A stretch of DNA of 64,000 nucleotides from Meconema thalassinum (Eukaryota; Arthropoda; Insecta; Orthoptera; Tettigoniidae), in the NCBI GenBank assembly GCA_946902985.2, contig OX336389.2:147177099-147241098 (forward strand), read 5' to 3'. The notes below the pieces were generated by a model, which did not search any database, had not been told where the DNA came from, and saw nothing but the letters and a program-made list of their open reading frames with translations. Made by a program: the position numbers and the translations under genes. Numbering within the stretch: position 1 is the stretch's first letter; each line of letters opens with the position of its first letter. Below are positions 33,001 to 45,701 of the stretch, piece by piece.

Positions 33001-34149
33001 TGATTGAAATTTAAATAAGTTGATAAATTAAATTTTGAAATAAATTGATGAATTAAATAAGTGGATGAACTAAAGATTGAATTAATTAAACTGATTGAAA
33101 TAAATTATTAGACGATTGTAATGATGATGAATAACTGAATTAGAAGGTGATGATTAATTAAAGAAGCTGATGATTAATGAATTTTTTATGTGGAATTAAA
33201 TAAATTTAATTGGGAGATAATTCGAAGGAATTGCAACTTGAAATGTGAATTTAAATGATGTAATGGTGATGAATTAACGATTCTGACAGGAATATTTGTA
33301 ATTTTGAAGTGAGAATTAATGTGAGAAATATTTAATTTGATAATAATGATGAGGATGACCAATGAGAATTTGAATTTTCTGTAATTCACAGATAAGAGAT
33401 TAATGACGATGTAAATAATGTAAATTAATTAGTAAATGTTTAGGAACATTTGTTTAACATGTTCTACGTTCAAATTATACCATGCAAACCATAATTTATA
33501 TGATATTTAACATGAGTGATTATTATATGTGTATGTTTAGGCAGATTAGTAACTTAATTAAATCCACATTGATGTTAAATTAAAGAGAATTAGGTCTCAG
33601 GTTTCACAAATGTCAGTGACGAAAGACATAGTGATACAGTGATCCTGAGAACCCAAGAGAACTTTATACATTTTCTTGTTATGTGGATTGAAATAATTTT
33701 GCATTAGAAAGGAGATGGTTCGATTTTTGGACAATGACAATTTAACTTTGCATTCGACCATACTCTTAGGTAGGATTTATATTTAAAATGTCTGTCTGAC
33801 TATCAAAGTAAAATAAATTTGTTTTTATCTTAGTTGTGATCTGATGATGGTGTGATGTTCCTTTTTCTTTCCTTGTCTTGAGTAAGGCTTATCCGGAAAG
33901 GAAGTGGTTTTGCTAGGAATTCAGTTGATGGCGCCCATTTATATTTGAATTATTTTTATTAACTTAAGCCCGTAACGACCCTAGAGATACTTTGTCTCGT
34001 GAAACCCACTGCTTTTTCAAGAACTCAGCTGAATTTCCGACACATTCCTTATTTGACTAGAGGTTCATTTAACTCCGCTCTGTCCTGGAACTCCAGGGAT
34101 GTGATGTTATAGCAGATGGGTCATCGCATCCCCAGGACGAACGGGCACA
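30050..34149 (+). repeat. 5' LTR (4,100 bp)
   Basis: Begins TGTACCCG and ends CGGGCACA. The right boundary is fixed by the independent solo LTR at 52,212-56,743, which ends CGGGTACA at the homologous point. AT-rich in its right half. No conserved coding frame; the short minus-strand frames are incidental. A polyadenylation-type AATAAA lies near 30,219. Confidence 0.9.
31811..31985. promoter_or_regulatory. Paired hairpin repeat inside the LTR
   Basis: The perfect inverted repeat 'tcgtatttatacga' occurs at 31,823 and 31,906, 83 bp apart. Each is followed by a 'ggtgg...ccacc'- or 'ggtgg...'-type stretch. The same pair is present in the 3' LTR (about 42,075 and 42,158) and in the older solo LTR (about 54,300 and 54,385). 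It may be a cis-acting RNA or DNA structure of the element; the role is inferred only. Confidence 0.5.
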
Positions 34150-34455
34150 GAGAGAGAGGGAGAATTGGCTTCATCCAACTAGTGGGGCTTTTCGATTTTG
34201 TTAATTCTATGGAATCACATCAGATTTAGATTACTGAGAGATTGATCTCAAGTTCATTTAAGTATGTTACAAAATTTATTATACTTAGTCAGACAATGTA
34301 CTTGTGTGCCCAATCCAGTGTTCATGTTAATCGTATTAGTAATATCATGTTAGTTATAAGATATTTTTCCCTATACCCAAGTGAATGCAGGAATTGAGAC
34401 ATCGTGATGTGTTGTTGTCTAACGTCTCTATATAATTCTATATTGAAATATAATT
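34150..34455 (+). other. Gypsy leader (primer-binding region)
   Basis: 306 bp between the LTR end and the gag ATG. It starts with a purine stretch 'gagagagagggagaa', then 'ttggcttcatccaac', in which a TGG could start a primer-binding site. I could not match a specific tRNA 3' end. Confidence 0.5.
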
Positions 34456-37400
34456 ATGTTGCCAGAGGATTTAACGAAGGTGTTAGGAGAGTTGCAGACG
34501 GGTATGTCTGGAATTGCAGAAACTATTTCTAAGATGGAAACTGAAGTTAAAGAACAAATTAATAATTCAGAAGCTAGATTAGAAGCTAAATGTAAAGAGA
34601 ATGTACAAGCATTGCAAACTAGTACTGAAGAGAATTTAAAATAATTACAGATTAGTAACGAAGCTAATATAAAATTATTGCAGTCAAATAGTGAAGAAAA
34701 TTTAAAACTATTACAGTCAAATAGCAAAGATGAGTTGATGTTATTAGAGACTAGGCTACAGTCAAATAGCAAAGATGAGTTGATGTTGTTAGAAGAAAGA
34801 TTACAGTCAAGGACTGAAAGTCATTTAAAAGCTAACTTGAAAGATAACTTTAAATCGTTAGAAGAGAAATTACAGTCTCGTAGTGAAGAAACTAATACTG
34901 AATTAGAAAATAAGTTAACCAGATTAGAGAATAGTTTAACTTTGAAGAACAATGAGATGTTGAAAACTTTACAATTAGACATAATTGCAGTAAACATGAA
35001 AGGAGAGGAAAATGTTCAGATATTAAGGAAAAATATTATTGAGTTAGAAAGTAGAGGAGAAGAAAATATTTTTACTTTAAGAACAGACGTTATGACCATA
35101 CAGAAAGACATTAAGTCAGATGTATCGAAGTTGAGATTCGACATCGATGGTTTAGTGGCAGATGTAGGAAAAATTCAAGATTGGTCTACCGAAATATCTT
35201 TCGAGACTAAGATTAAGAGTCTAGAAACGAATCTAGGTAACGAAATAAAAGATTTGAAGACAGTAATTGGGACCATTAAAGATGAAGTCTTGGGAGAGGT
35301 CAATTCTAATATAAAGTCGTTAGAAAATCAATTGCAGAAGGATATTAGGACGATAGGCGACGATATAGAGCAATAGGTTAACGAAAACTTAACTTTATTT
35401 AAAAATAGAGTCGGAGCAATTGTTGAAGAACGATATAATGAGGTCGATGCCGAAGCAAAAGAGAAACGTGACGGGTTAGATGAAAAATTAATCGCAGGTA
35501 TGGCAAACTTAGAAGCTAGGTTTACGGAAAGCAAAGAAGCGATGAAAATAGATTCAACACTATTTAGAACAGATGTTGATCTGTTGAAAGAACAAGTCGC
35601 GTTAGTGAAGAACACGTGCGAAGGAAAGATTGACAAGTTGAGGAACGATCTAGACGAAAGTAACAGGACGCAGGATGTTACATCGTTAGATGAGTTGAAG
35701 ACGCAGATGAAGAGATTAGCAGAAGACAGGGTGACTAAACTAGAAACCATAGTTAACAGTTTTACCAGTCAGAATGTAACATCAGGGGAAACATTGATGA
35801 ATCAAACAGCGATAGACCGCAGTATGACGAATCAAGACACGAGCATGGTAGAAGACCGTCAAATGCAACCGAATGTGACATTCGAAAGGGTCAGTTCAAC
35901 CCCTCAGGAGAATCCAAGTTCGAGTAGGAGTACGTTAGGTCCAAGTGAACGATACTCAGGTCCAGTCACAATTATAAGGAACCTAGATGACAAACCGAGA
36001 AAATTTTCGGGAAATACAGGAGTTACACCAGTAGAATTTCTGCGAGATATTCGAGACTACATGGCGGAACACAGGGTAGCCAAAGAAAGAGAGCTAAGGA
36101 TAGTAGAACGCGCCTTAGATGGATCTGCACTTACGTGGTTTAGGGCGTTCAGAAGCAACTTTGCGAACATGGAGCAATTTGCCATGGCTTTCTTGAGGAG
36201 ATTCTGGAGTGCCGAGGATCAACTCAACGTAAGAGCGGAGATGTACTCTAAACGCTATTCTACGTCACATCCGACGCATTACGCCAACTACTTCACGTCA
36301 CAGCTGGCTAAATTACAGTTCCTTATTCCTCCATTGCCAGAAGAAGAGCTTTTGCAAGCTATAGCGCGACAGTTACCGATAGAGGTACAGCGATCTCTGA
36401 TAGCATCAGGAGCCAATACGCTGGAACATTATGATGACATATTGCGGCGGTTGGATTATACGAGCGCACAGGTTACACCGAGAAGTAATAGGAACGACAA
36501 CAGAAACACGCAAGAAGTAAATGCGGTAGTCGTGGACAATGCAGCTCAAACGGACAGAAGGGATTCCTGGGAAAACCGACGGAACGATGGGAATCGAGGA
36601 ATCATCCGTAATGCAAGAGGAAATGATCGATATAGAGGACCATATGAAAGGCCATACGATCAAGAAGCGAGAGATAGCCGGTATAGGAATTATAACCAAA
36701 ATTCCAGGTATCAGGACAGGAATCGGTATAATAACAGATATCGGGGAAGGAATAACTGGAACCAAGGGCAACAGTTTAATGGAAACGACCGACAGGAAGG
36801 CCGAAGAAACGATCCTGACGACAGAAGGGATAATCGTGGACATGAAAGGTCAAGACAAGAGGATAGACAGCCTAGTGCACCACTCGAGGAGACAATGAGA
36901 GATGTCAATCGAGCCAGCACGAGTGGCGAAGAAAAAAAAAACGTCAAATTAACTCCAGAGGAAAATGAAATTCATTGGGAATCAATCGTCATCGTAGAAA
37001 CATATCAGGTCAAGGACGAGGATTTAATCGAGGAAGAAGACATAGTACAACGGGAAAATAGACATGAATTGCCAGTTATTAGTGTGGAAGTCATGGGAAA
37101 AGAAATAAAGACACTTGTAGACACAGGAACTATGGTGAGCTTGATATCCATAGGTTGCCTGGATGAATTGAAATTATTAGGAGGAATTACAATGTTGCCA
37201 ACTGTTGTTAGCAAAATTCAAGGGGTGATTCCGGACAAGAGTATGAAATGTAAAAGTCAGGTACTTTTAGATGTTGAGATTGGAACCAGAAGTTTTGAAC
37301 AGATGTTCCTAGTAGTGGGTCAACTACATTTTGACATGATCCTAGGAGTGGATTTCCTAAGTGAGAGTGGCCTGATCATAGATATGCAGAGTAGGCGCAT

Positions 37401-40197
37401 GTACTTTCAAGAAGGGGTTATGGAAAATCAAGAATCGGAGATGACATTCTGTAGAGAGGATATATTGGATGAAATTGTATGCAGCGTTGAAAGGTCTATA
37501 GAAGATAAAATTGGCATAACTAGTAAAATAAATCCAGAAATTAAGGGGCGGTTTGATCAAGTAATTTCAGAATATGAGGATATATTCAATGACAAACCAG
37601 GTCTCATAGAAAATTTTACATACAGCATCAAGTTGATGGATGACAAACCATACCATAAAAATTTATATCCCATTCCGGATAAATGGAAGGAGGAAGTTAG
37701 CATAATGATAAGCGACATGGAAACAGATGGAATAATTAAGAAAATGCCAACTGCTTATTTGAATCCTTTAGCTGTTGTCAAGAAACCTAACGGTAAGCTG
37801 AGGATATGTCTAGATGCCAGATCCCTTAACGAAAGAGTTCTTCCTGAACACGATAGACCACCTGTTATTCGTGAATTGTTACGCCGATTTAGAGGAAAGA
37901 GTGTCTTCTCGACAATCGATCTGACTAGTTCATATTATCATGTTGAGCTAGCAGAAGAGTGCAAACAGTACACAGGGTTCTTGTTTGACCATAAAACATA
38001 TGTATTCAATAGATTACCTTTTGGTGTGAAAAATAGTGGTCCGGTGATGATCCGAGCACTAGATCAAAATTTGTCAGATGCAGTTAAAGAGCATGTTGTA
38101 AGCTATATTGATGACCTGATTATAGCGTCTGAGACAGCGGAAGAACATATCAGACACCTTCAAATGCTTTTTGAAGATCTTAGAAGAACGAACTTCAAGG
38201 TGAACTTCAATAAATGCCAATTCTTTCATGAAGAAATTGAGTTTCTTGGACATAGAATCGATGGAGATGGTTATAGGCCCAATCCAAAGAAGATAATGGC
38301 AATTTCAGAGTTTCCAACACCACGAAAGATTAAAGAGGTATGGCAGTTTTTAGGCATGTGTCAGTTCTTTTCAACACATTGTCCTGAATATACTGAGACA
38401 ATGGCACCTCTGTAGGATTTATTAAGGAAGGGAAATCGATGGAAATGGGACGATAGATGCAATCAAGCATTGTTAGCGGCCAAGAAAATGCTAATCCAAA
38501 ATATCAAGCTTGAGTATCCTGATTTTACAAGACGATTCTTTGTAGAGACAGACGCATCCAAAATAGGCATTAGTGGAATCCTATATCAGCTGGATGATGA
38601 CAAGAAACATAGATATTTAGCTTTCACCAGTCGCAAGCTTAGGAATTGTGAGAAGAATTACTATGCAACTGAGTTAGAGGCATTAGCAGTGGTTCATGCT
38701 CTCAAAACGTGGAAGAAGGTGTTGTTTGGACATGACATAACAGTGATCACAGATCATAAAGCCCTCCAATTTATTATGAAGACAGACTTAGCGAGTGACC
38801 GCATCACCAGATGGGCTCTGTTCTTACAGCAATTTAACCCAACTGTTGTACATAGAACGGGGAAGTTAAATCTGTTAGCAGATGTGCTGAGCAGAAACCC
38901 TTGTGAAGAAGTAATAGTCAACCATATAAATTTGATTCAAGAGGATAGTGGTACTCTAGAAAAGTTGAAGTTGTTATCGCAAACTCAGAAGAGATATGCA
39001 CCTTTGCGAAGAATTTACCGTTTTCTGACACGTAGGATGGATAACACTGATCCAGATTTTCAAAGAACTGAGATAGAGGCTAGAAGACATCATATTATGG
39101 GAGGTGTTATATGCCAATATATTGACCAGGATCATACTAGACTTAGAGTAGTGATCCCACCCAAGCTTGTCAAACCAGTTATTTGGATGATACACCGAAC
39201 TGCAGCTCATGTAGGTGTAGACAAGACTTTGGCTCTCGCTCAAGAAACATTTGTTTGGAAACAAATGGGACAAACGATTCGTGACGTCATAAAGACCTGT
39301 GACAGTTGTCAGCGAAGTAAATACTCATCTAAGTTAATGAAAGAAATTCCCAGATCAATATTACCCAGCAAGCCAAGAGAACTTTTCGCGACGGACATTT
39401 TTGGTCCGATTCCTCGTTCGACGAAAGGCAATCAATTCGTTTTAGTAACAGTCGATGTATTTTCGAAGTACGTATCTCTATGCCCTATACAGAAAGCTAC
39501 ATCCAAGTACGTAATAAATCGACTTGAGAAAACAGTTATTCCGAGCATGGGGAAACCTGAAGTTTTGTTGAGTGACCATGGATCGCAATTTACTAGCATG
39601 GAATTTTCTACTGCTATGGAACGTTTAGGAATCAGGCATGTGTTTAATTCTGTACGGTATCCTGAGGGAAATCCCGCCAAAAGAATTATGCCGGAGATAA
39701 GTAAGCTGTGTCGCTTATATGTGTCAAGGCAACACCATAGATGGATGGAAGTGATACCCATCATTAGCCAATGCTTGAATTCCACAGTACATGAAAGCAC
39801 AGGACAGATTCCGTCCATGCTTCATCATGGATTGAAACCGGATAGACCATGCGATAGAGTCGTGAGGGCACCAGTAGATCCTCAACCCACACAAGAAAGA
39901 AGAGCCGAGATGGCAGGAGAGAGGCTCAGAAGACAGGCGGAGAAGAGAGCCAGGAGACAAGCAGGAAGGAGGTTCCACAAGCCATTTCAAGAAAATGATG
40001 AGGTGCTGATTAGGAAGCCAGTCACTTCGAACCTACAGCTGAAGATCTACCATAAATTCGCTCCATTGTACGCTGGACCGTTCCGTATTGAACAAACATA
40101 CCAGAATAATAGCTATAAGATTGTCAGAATGGATACTGATGAAGTTGTAGGAACTTTTAATGCAGCTAGCATCAGGAAATACCATCATGCTGAGTAA
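34456..40197 (+). pseudogene. Gypsy gag-pol polyprotein, one frame with three stop codons
   Basis: A single frame of 1,913 codons from ATG 34,456 to TAA 40,197, broken by TAA at 34,642, TAG at 35,374 and TAG at 38,413. Codons 1-380 are heptad-like coiled coil with internal repeats ('LLQSNSKDELMLLE'). The gag core follows ('ALTWFRAF', 'AFLRRFW'), then an Arg/Asn/Gly-rich tail instead of zinc knuckles. Next are protease 'LVDTGTMVSLIS' (37,111), RT with 'LPFGVKNSG' and YIDD (38,104), RNase H 'ETDASK' and 'TDHKAL', and integrase HHCC ('CDSCQ'). The integrase core has Asp at 39,394 and 39,574, but Lys (39,679) where the family has the catalytic Glu. It would form particles, copy RNA and integrate; this copy cannot. 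Confidence 0.93.
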
Positions 40198-40274
40198 AGG
40201 AAATTGTAGAGCTATCGTGTACATGTATAATATATTGAATGCCTGAGAGTGTATTTTTTTTTCTCAATCCTGAT

Positions 40275-40301
40275 AAAAAGAAAGGAGATGTACGGGAGAG
40301 A
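40275..40301 (+). promoter_or_regulatory. Polypurine tract before the 3' LTR
   Basis: Purine-rich 'aaaaagaaaggaga' and then 'gggagaga' directly precede the 3' LTR start at 40,302. This is the usual site for plus-strand DNA priming in LTR elements. Confidence 0.75.
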
Positions 40302-43300
40302 TGTACCCGATACCTATTTTAGGCTATCGGCTACGCCAGCTGACATTAAGCTGTAGTTGAGGTTTTGGAAAGCAAGCCGATAAGATAGCGCATCGATCGC
40401 GTCAAGAAGAAAGCCAAGATGACGTAGGAGGTCGAGAATCAAGGAGGCATTGAAATCTGTAAGAAGATAGAATTATTAATAAAGATGTGAAGCTTTATTG
40501 AAATATATATGGGATTATAATAAGTTTAAACAACTTAGAAGAGTATATATGACATGCATAATATGTGGAAATAATTTTATGGAAATAAGTTATTGTATAA
40601 CAGAACAGCCGAGAGGATTCGGGTTCGAGACTATCTTCGTGACGTGGGAGCACTATGGTGGGGAGAGTTAGCCACGTGCCGCACGGAACTCATAAGCTGA
40701 GACACAGCGCTAAGCAGTTCAGTTGGGCTCTATGAGACGAGCAGTACAGAGCAGCTCTATAGCACAGCGAGACGGGCATTGAAGGTCACGCAACACACGT
40801 AAACCGTCACGGCAAGTGTAGGCGACATTTCTCGTATCACCGAGCAACAGAGGCCGAGCGGGTCGTTGATACAGGCGACCTAGCCGAGAAGACAATTGTA
40901 GATAGCCGGGGTATTTCAAAACCACACTGATCGCATATGAAGACTTTATTTCAAGCTTCATTTCGACGCTGTTCGAACACAGGCTTTCACAAATAACCTT
41001 ATAACCATGCTGTTATATAATACATTCAAAGCGACTTTTTACTATTCCAAGTAAACTGAATGTTTAGCATAGGCTCTGATGAACATTACAGCGTGCATTT
41101 ATAAGATTTTTATCTTATACAATTTTCACGGATTACATATTATAGACAGATACAGGGTGTATCGTAATCTTGAACACTATCTAGTAAAATTTTTATTTTA
41201 CTCAAGTCGAACTTTGCAGTAAGTTGAGAGTGGACTTACAATTCTCAAACTGAACATTTATCGGAACAGTGGCGCATATTAGAAGAAGAGTAGGGGGTCC
41301 GCTGTTTCCATGAACTTTTCGAGAAGGAGTTGGACGATATCCGCTATGGGTAATCAGGGGTTCAACATGATCGAGTAAACGTGAATAGAGACAAGATGGC
41401 ACCACAGAGCGATGGATTCGGTTCCTGACGAGAGGAGTCCAACAGCTGATTCGCTTGGGATTTCGAAGGAAATCGTCATTTCATGGATGAAATGATATTC
41501 ACGCCGATCTTACGAGAAATCTTTAGGTAGGGAAAAACGACGATCTTGGAAATTATATTACAACTGATAATGAAAGGTATTGTAAGAGTTCTATCTACCT
41601 GATACGATTATTTTCATGAATACTGGGCACACATGTATATTTTTCTAATAGGAGTGATTTGATTATTAAGACATGGTTTGAATTTATATACTTCGAATTT
41701 GCTAGAATATGGAGTGACCATATGATATGGCAGGCATCATTATTCGAAATTCTCACCGTTGTTTGGCTTTATTAAGCAGATGTTTGGTCTTATAGACATT
41801 TTTCCAGCTAGGATATTTCTCATGAATAGTTTTTTTTGTGTAACGAGTATTTCTAACTCGTGATCTGCAATTGATTATCAGAAACTACTTCGTCAGTTCA
41901 TTGCATACTAGCGAGTGTGTATTATTCATCAGTAGGGATTTTTTCCATTGGATTGTTTGGAGATATTAAGAAGTTATTCACTTTAGTGAATGAACGTCGC
42001 TTTTATATGACAACTAGAAACTTGTTGATTCCTTTCTAGTACATTCACTCATATAGCCTACGAGGTGGGGTCCTTCGTATTTATACGATTGTATGGTGGC
42101 TACTCACCTTACCCACCGTTCAGGGAACTATCATCCAAGTCGACGGGGCGAGGTCCTTCGTATTTATACGATTGCACGGTGGTTACACATCTTACTCGCC
42201 ATTGAGGGACTCATTTTATCATCCGAATGTACACGAGATGTAAGTGAATTAAACAAGGAACTACTAGTCACATATCAGTCGAGATTTTGTTAAATAAAGT
42301 AACGATAAATGTCAACAGGATTGCATTTAGTAATTCTTGTTTGCCAATCCAATATTTTGTTGCTATACTCTTTTGAGAGTAATTTCAATTTAACAGCTGT
42401 TACAGCTGATGCTTTGATGATTTTTATAATTGTGTTTGATACCTTTGAGAAGGATTTAAAGTAATTGAATCTTATAAGATTAATCATTAATGGTCATAAT
42501 TATTTTAAGGCAGATCAGTATTGCAGATTTTGATGAGAGATTATAGCACATTGGTGTTTTTCTACGATGTGAATTATGAAACTTGTGAAAGAGAATTTAT
42601 GCTATTTGAAAGCAAAATATTAAATTACTGAAGTAATGTTTTTCCAATTGTTTAAGAAGTTGTCTAGAAGTGATCAGAGTAATTACAGTCATTGGAGATT
42701 ATGTGCGTTAATAATTTGAAGCCATTTATATATTTTTGTAGATCATGCAACGTGGTTAAGAGAAGTTTGTGATAGGCATTTTGTGGAATTTGCCATTTGA
42801 TAGTTGCAACGTTGATGATGTATTTTGAAGGCGGACATGAGGTCGTCGTACCCAGTCTAGCGTATTTGTTGAGATTCATGCTGTATGTGCTGAATATTTA
42901 TGGAGTTTTGTAGCAATTCTTATATTCAAATGTGATATTTGGAATATTGAAGAAATATAATGTCGTTGTGGATAGTTAGATCCAACGTGATGTCGTGGAG
43001 ACAATAATATTTTTGGCATGATAATTAAATACGAGATATAACTTGGAAGTAATAAAACTGTAAGACAACGTTCTATAAACCTTATTAAACAATTTGTTAG
43101 GAAATTAAACAAGTAAATGAAGTTGATAATACAAGATTTTCTGAAAATAATAATTAATGAAATAATAATCTGAGATTTAAGCATATTAACGATCTGACCT
43201 AATGAAATAAAAATCAGAATGACTAGATGAAATAATAATCTAAATAACCAGATGATTGAAATTTAAATAAGTTGATAAATTAAATTTTGAAATAAATTGA

Positions 43301-44401
43301 TGAATTAAATAAGTGGATGAACTAAAGATTGAATTAATTAAACTGATTGAAATAAATTATTAGACGATTGTAATGATGATGAATAACTGAATTAGAAGGT
43401 GATGATTAATTAAAGAAGCTGATGATTAATGAATTTTTTATGTGGAATTAAATAAATTTAATTGGGAGATAATTCGAAGGAATTGCAACTTGAAATGTGA
43501 ATTTAAATGATGTAATGGTGATGAATTAACGATTCTGACAGGAATATTTGTAATTTTGAAGTGAGAATTAATGTGAGAAATATTTAATTTGATAATAATG
43601 ATGAGGATGACCAATGAGAATTTGAATTTTCTGTAATTCACAGATAAGAGATTAATGACGATGTAAATAATGTAAATTAATTAGTAAATGTTTAGGAACA
43701 TTTGTTTAACATGTTCTACGTTCAAATTATACCATGCAAACCATAATTTATATGATATTTAACATGAGTGATTATTATATGTGTATGTTTAGGCAGATTA
43801 GTAACTTAATTAAATCCACATTGATGTTAAATTAAAGAGAATTAGGTCTCAGGTTTCACAAATGTCAGTGACGAAAGACATAGTGATACAGTGATCCTGA
43901 GAACCCAAGAGAACTTTATACATTTTCTTGTTATGTGGATTGAAATAATTTTGCATTAGAAAGGAGATGGTTCGATTTTTGGACAATGACAATTTAACTT
44001 TGCATTCGACCATACTCTTAGGTAGGATTTATATTTAAAATGTCTGTCTGACTATCAAAGTAAAATAAATTTGTTTTTATCTTAGTTGTGATCTGATGAT
44101 GGTGTGATGTTCCTTTTTCTTTCCTTGTCTTGAGTAAGGCTTATCCGGAAAGGAAGTGGTTTTGCTAGGAATTCAGTTGATGGCGCCCATTTATATTTGA
44201 ATTATTTTTATTAACTTAAGCCCGTAACGACCCTAGAGATACTTTGTCTCGTGAAACCCACTGCTTTTTCAAGAACTCAGCTGAATTTCCGACACATTCC
44301 TTATTTGACTAGAGGTTCATTTAACTCCGCTCTGTCCTGGAACTCCAGGGATGTGATGTTATAGCAGATGGGTCATCGCATCCCCAGGACGAACGGGCAC
44401 A
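40302..44401 (+). repeat. 3' LTR (4,100 bp)
   Basis: Near-identical copy of 30,050-34,149 at a constant 10,252-bp offset. All short frames within it translate identically to those in the 5' LTR. Confidence 0.93.
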
Positions 44402-45701
44402 GAGAGAGAGGGAGAATTGGCTTCATCCAACTAGTGGGGCTTTTCGATTTTGTTAATTCTATGGAATCACATCAGATTTAGATTACTGAGAGATTGATCT
44501 CAAGTTCATTTAAGTATGTTACAAAATTTATTATACTTAGTCAGACAATGTACTTGTGTGCCCAATCCAGTGTTCATGTTAATCGTATTAGTAATATCAT
44601 GTTAGTTATAAGATATTTTTCCCTATACCCAAGTGAATGCAGGAATTGAGACATCGTGATGTGTTGTTGTCTAACGTCTCTATATAATTCTATATTGAAA
44701 TATAATTATGTTGCCAGAGGATTTAACGAAGGTGTTAGGAGAGTTGCAGACGGGTATGTCTGGAATTGCAGAAACTATTTCTAAGATGGAAACTGAAGTT
44801 AAAGAACAAATTAATAATTCAGAAGCTAGATTAGAAGCTAAATGTAAAGAGAATGTACAAGCATTGCAAACTAGTACTGAAGAGAATTTAAAATAATTAC
44901 AGATTAGTAACGAAGCTAATATAAAATTATTGCAGTCAAATAGTGAAGAAAATTTAAAACTATTACAGTCAAATAGCAAAGATGAGTTGATGTTATTAGA
45001 GACTAGGCTACAGTCAAATAGCAAAGATGAGTTGATGTTGTTAGAAGAAAGATTACAGTCAAGGACTGAAAGTCATTTAAAAGCTAACTTGAAAGATAAC
45101 TTTAAATCGTTAGAAGAGAAATTACAGTCTCGTAGTGAAGAAACTAATACTGAATTAGAAAATAAGTTAACCAGATTAGAGAATAGTTTAACTTTGAAGA
45201 ACAATGAGATGTTGAAAACTTTACAATTAGACATAATTGCAGTAAACATGAAAGGAGAGGAAAATGTTCAGATATTAAGGAAAAATATTATTGAGTTAGA
45301 AAGTAGAGGAGAAGAAAATATTTTTACTTTAAGAACAGACGTTATGACCATACAGAAAGACATTAAGTCAGATGTATCGAAGTTGAGATTCGACATCGAT
45401 GGTTTAGTGGCAGATGTAGGAAAAATTCAAGATTGGTCTACCGAAATATCTTTCGAGACTAAGATTAAGAGTCTAGAAACGAATCTAGGTAACGAAATAA
45501 AAGATTTGAAGACAGTAATTGGGACCATTAAAGATGAAGTCTTGGGAGAGGTCAATTCTAATATAAAGTCGTTAGAAAATCAATTGCAGAAGGATATTAG
45601 GAAGATAGGCGACGATATAGAGCAAAAGGTTAACGAAAACTTAACTTTATTTAAAAATAGAGTCGGAGCAATTGTTGAAGAACGATATAATGAGGTCGAT
45701 G
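44402..45701 (+). mobile_element. Second, truncated Gypsy internal region (leader and gag start)
   Basis: The sequence after the 3' LTR repeats 34,150-35,449 (leader and coiled-coil gag). The direct repeat with the first copy thus totals about 5.4 kb and stops at 45,701. Such LTR-internal-LTR-internal arrays arise by recombination between LTR elements or by tandem insertion; assembly error is the alternative. Confidence 0.88.
44708..45699 (+). pseudogene. Truncated Gypsy gag (second copy)
   Basis: Same start and same TAA (44,894) as the first copy, so that stop predates the duplication. The second stop of the first copy (35,374, TAG) is AAG here (45,626), so it arose after duplication in the first copy. 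The adjacent base also differs (35,351 C, 45,603 A). The coiled coil runs to 45,699, where a new LTR-like sequence begins. The open frame beyond that point to 45,865 is accidental. Confidence 0.88.

Larger units (their letters stand above)
30050..44401 (+). mobile_element. Ty3/Gypsy LTR retrotransposon with 4.1-kb LTRs
   Basis: Full structure: 5' LTR 30,050-34,149, leader, gag-pol 34,456-40,197, purine tract, 3' LTR 40,302-44,401. Every 5' LTR position reappears 10,252 bp later. The order protease, RT, RNase H, integrase identifies Ty3/Gypsy. No envelope gene is seen between pol and the 3' LTR. The LTR ends TGTACCCG and CGGGCACA are imperfect inverted repeats. The LTRs look almost identical; one C/T difference was noticed at 30,328/40,580. 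The insertion is therefore young. Upstream 4 bp are 'gtac'; no matching copy was found downstream because the element continues into a second partial internal region. Confidence 0.93.

Noticed and set aside
30467..33389. Short minus-strand frames in the LTR, identical in both LTRs
   Set aside because: Identity only reflects the LTR duplication; most of the frames are lost in the older solo LTR and none shows a domain.
30050..35449. Reading the 5.4-kb direct repeat as one giant LTR
   Set aside because: The solo LTR ends at the point equivalent to 34,149 and the purine tract precedes 40,302; the extra 1.3 kb contains the leader and gag start, so it is internal sequence.
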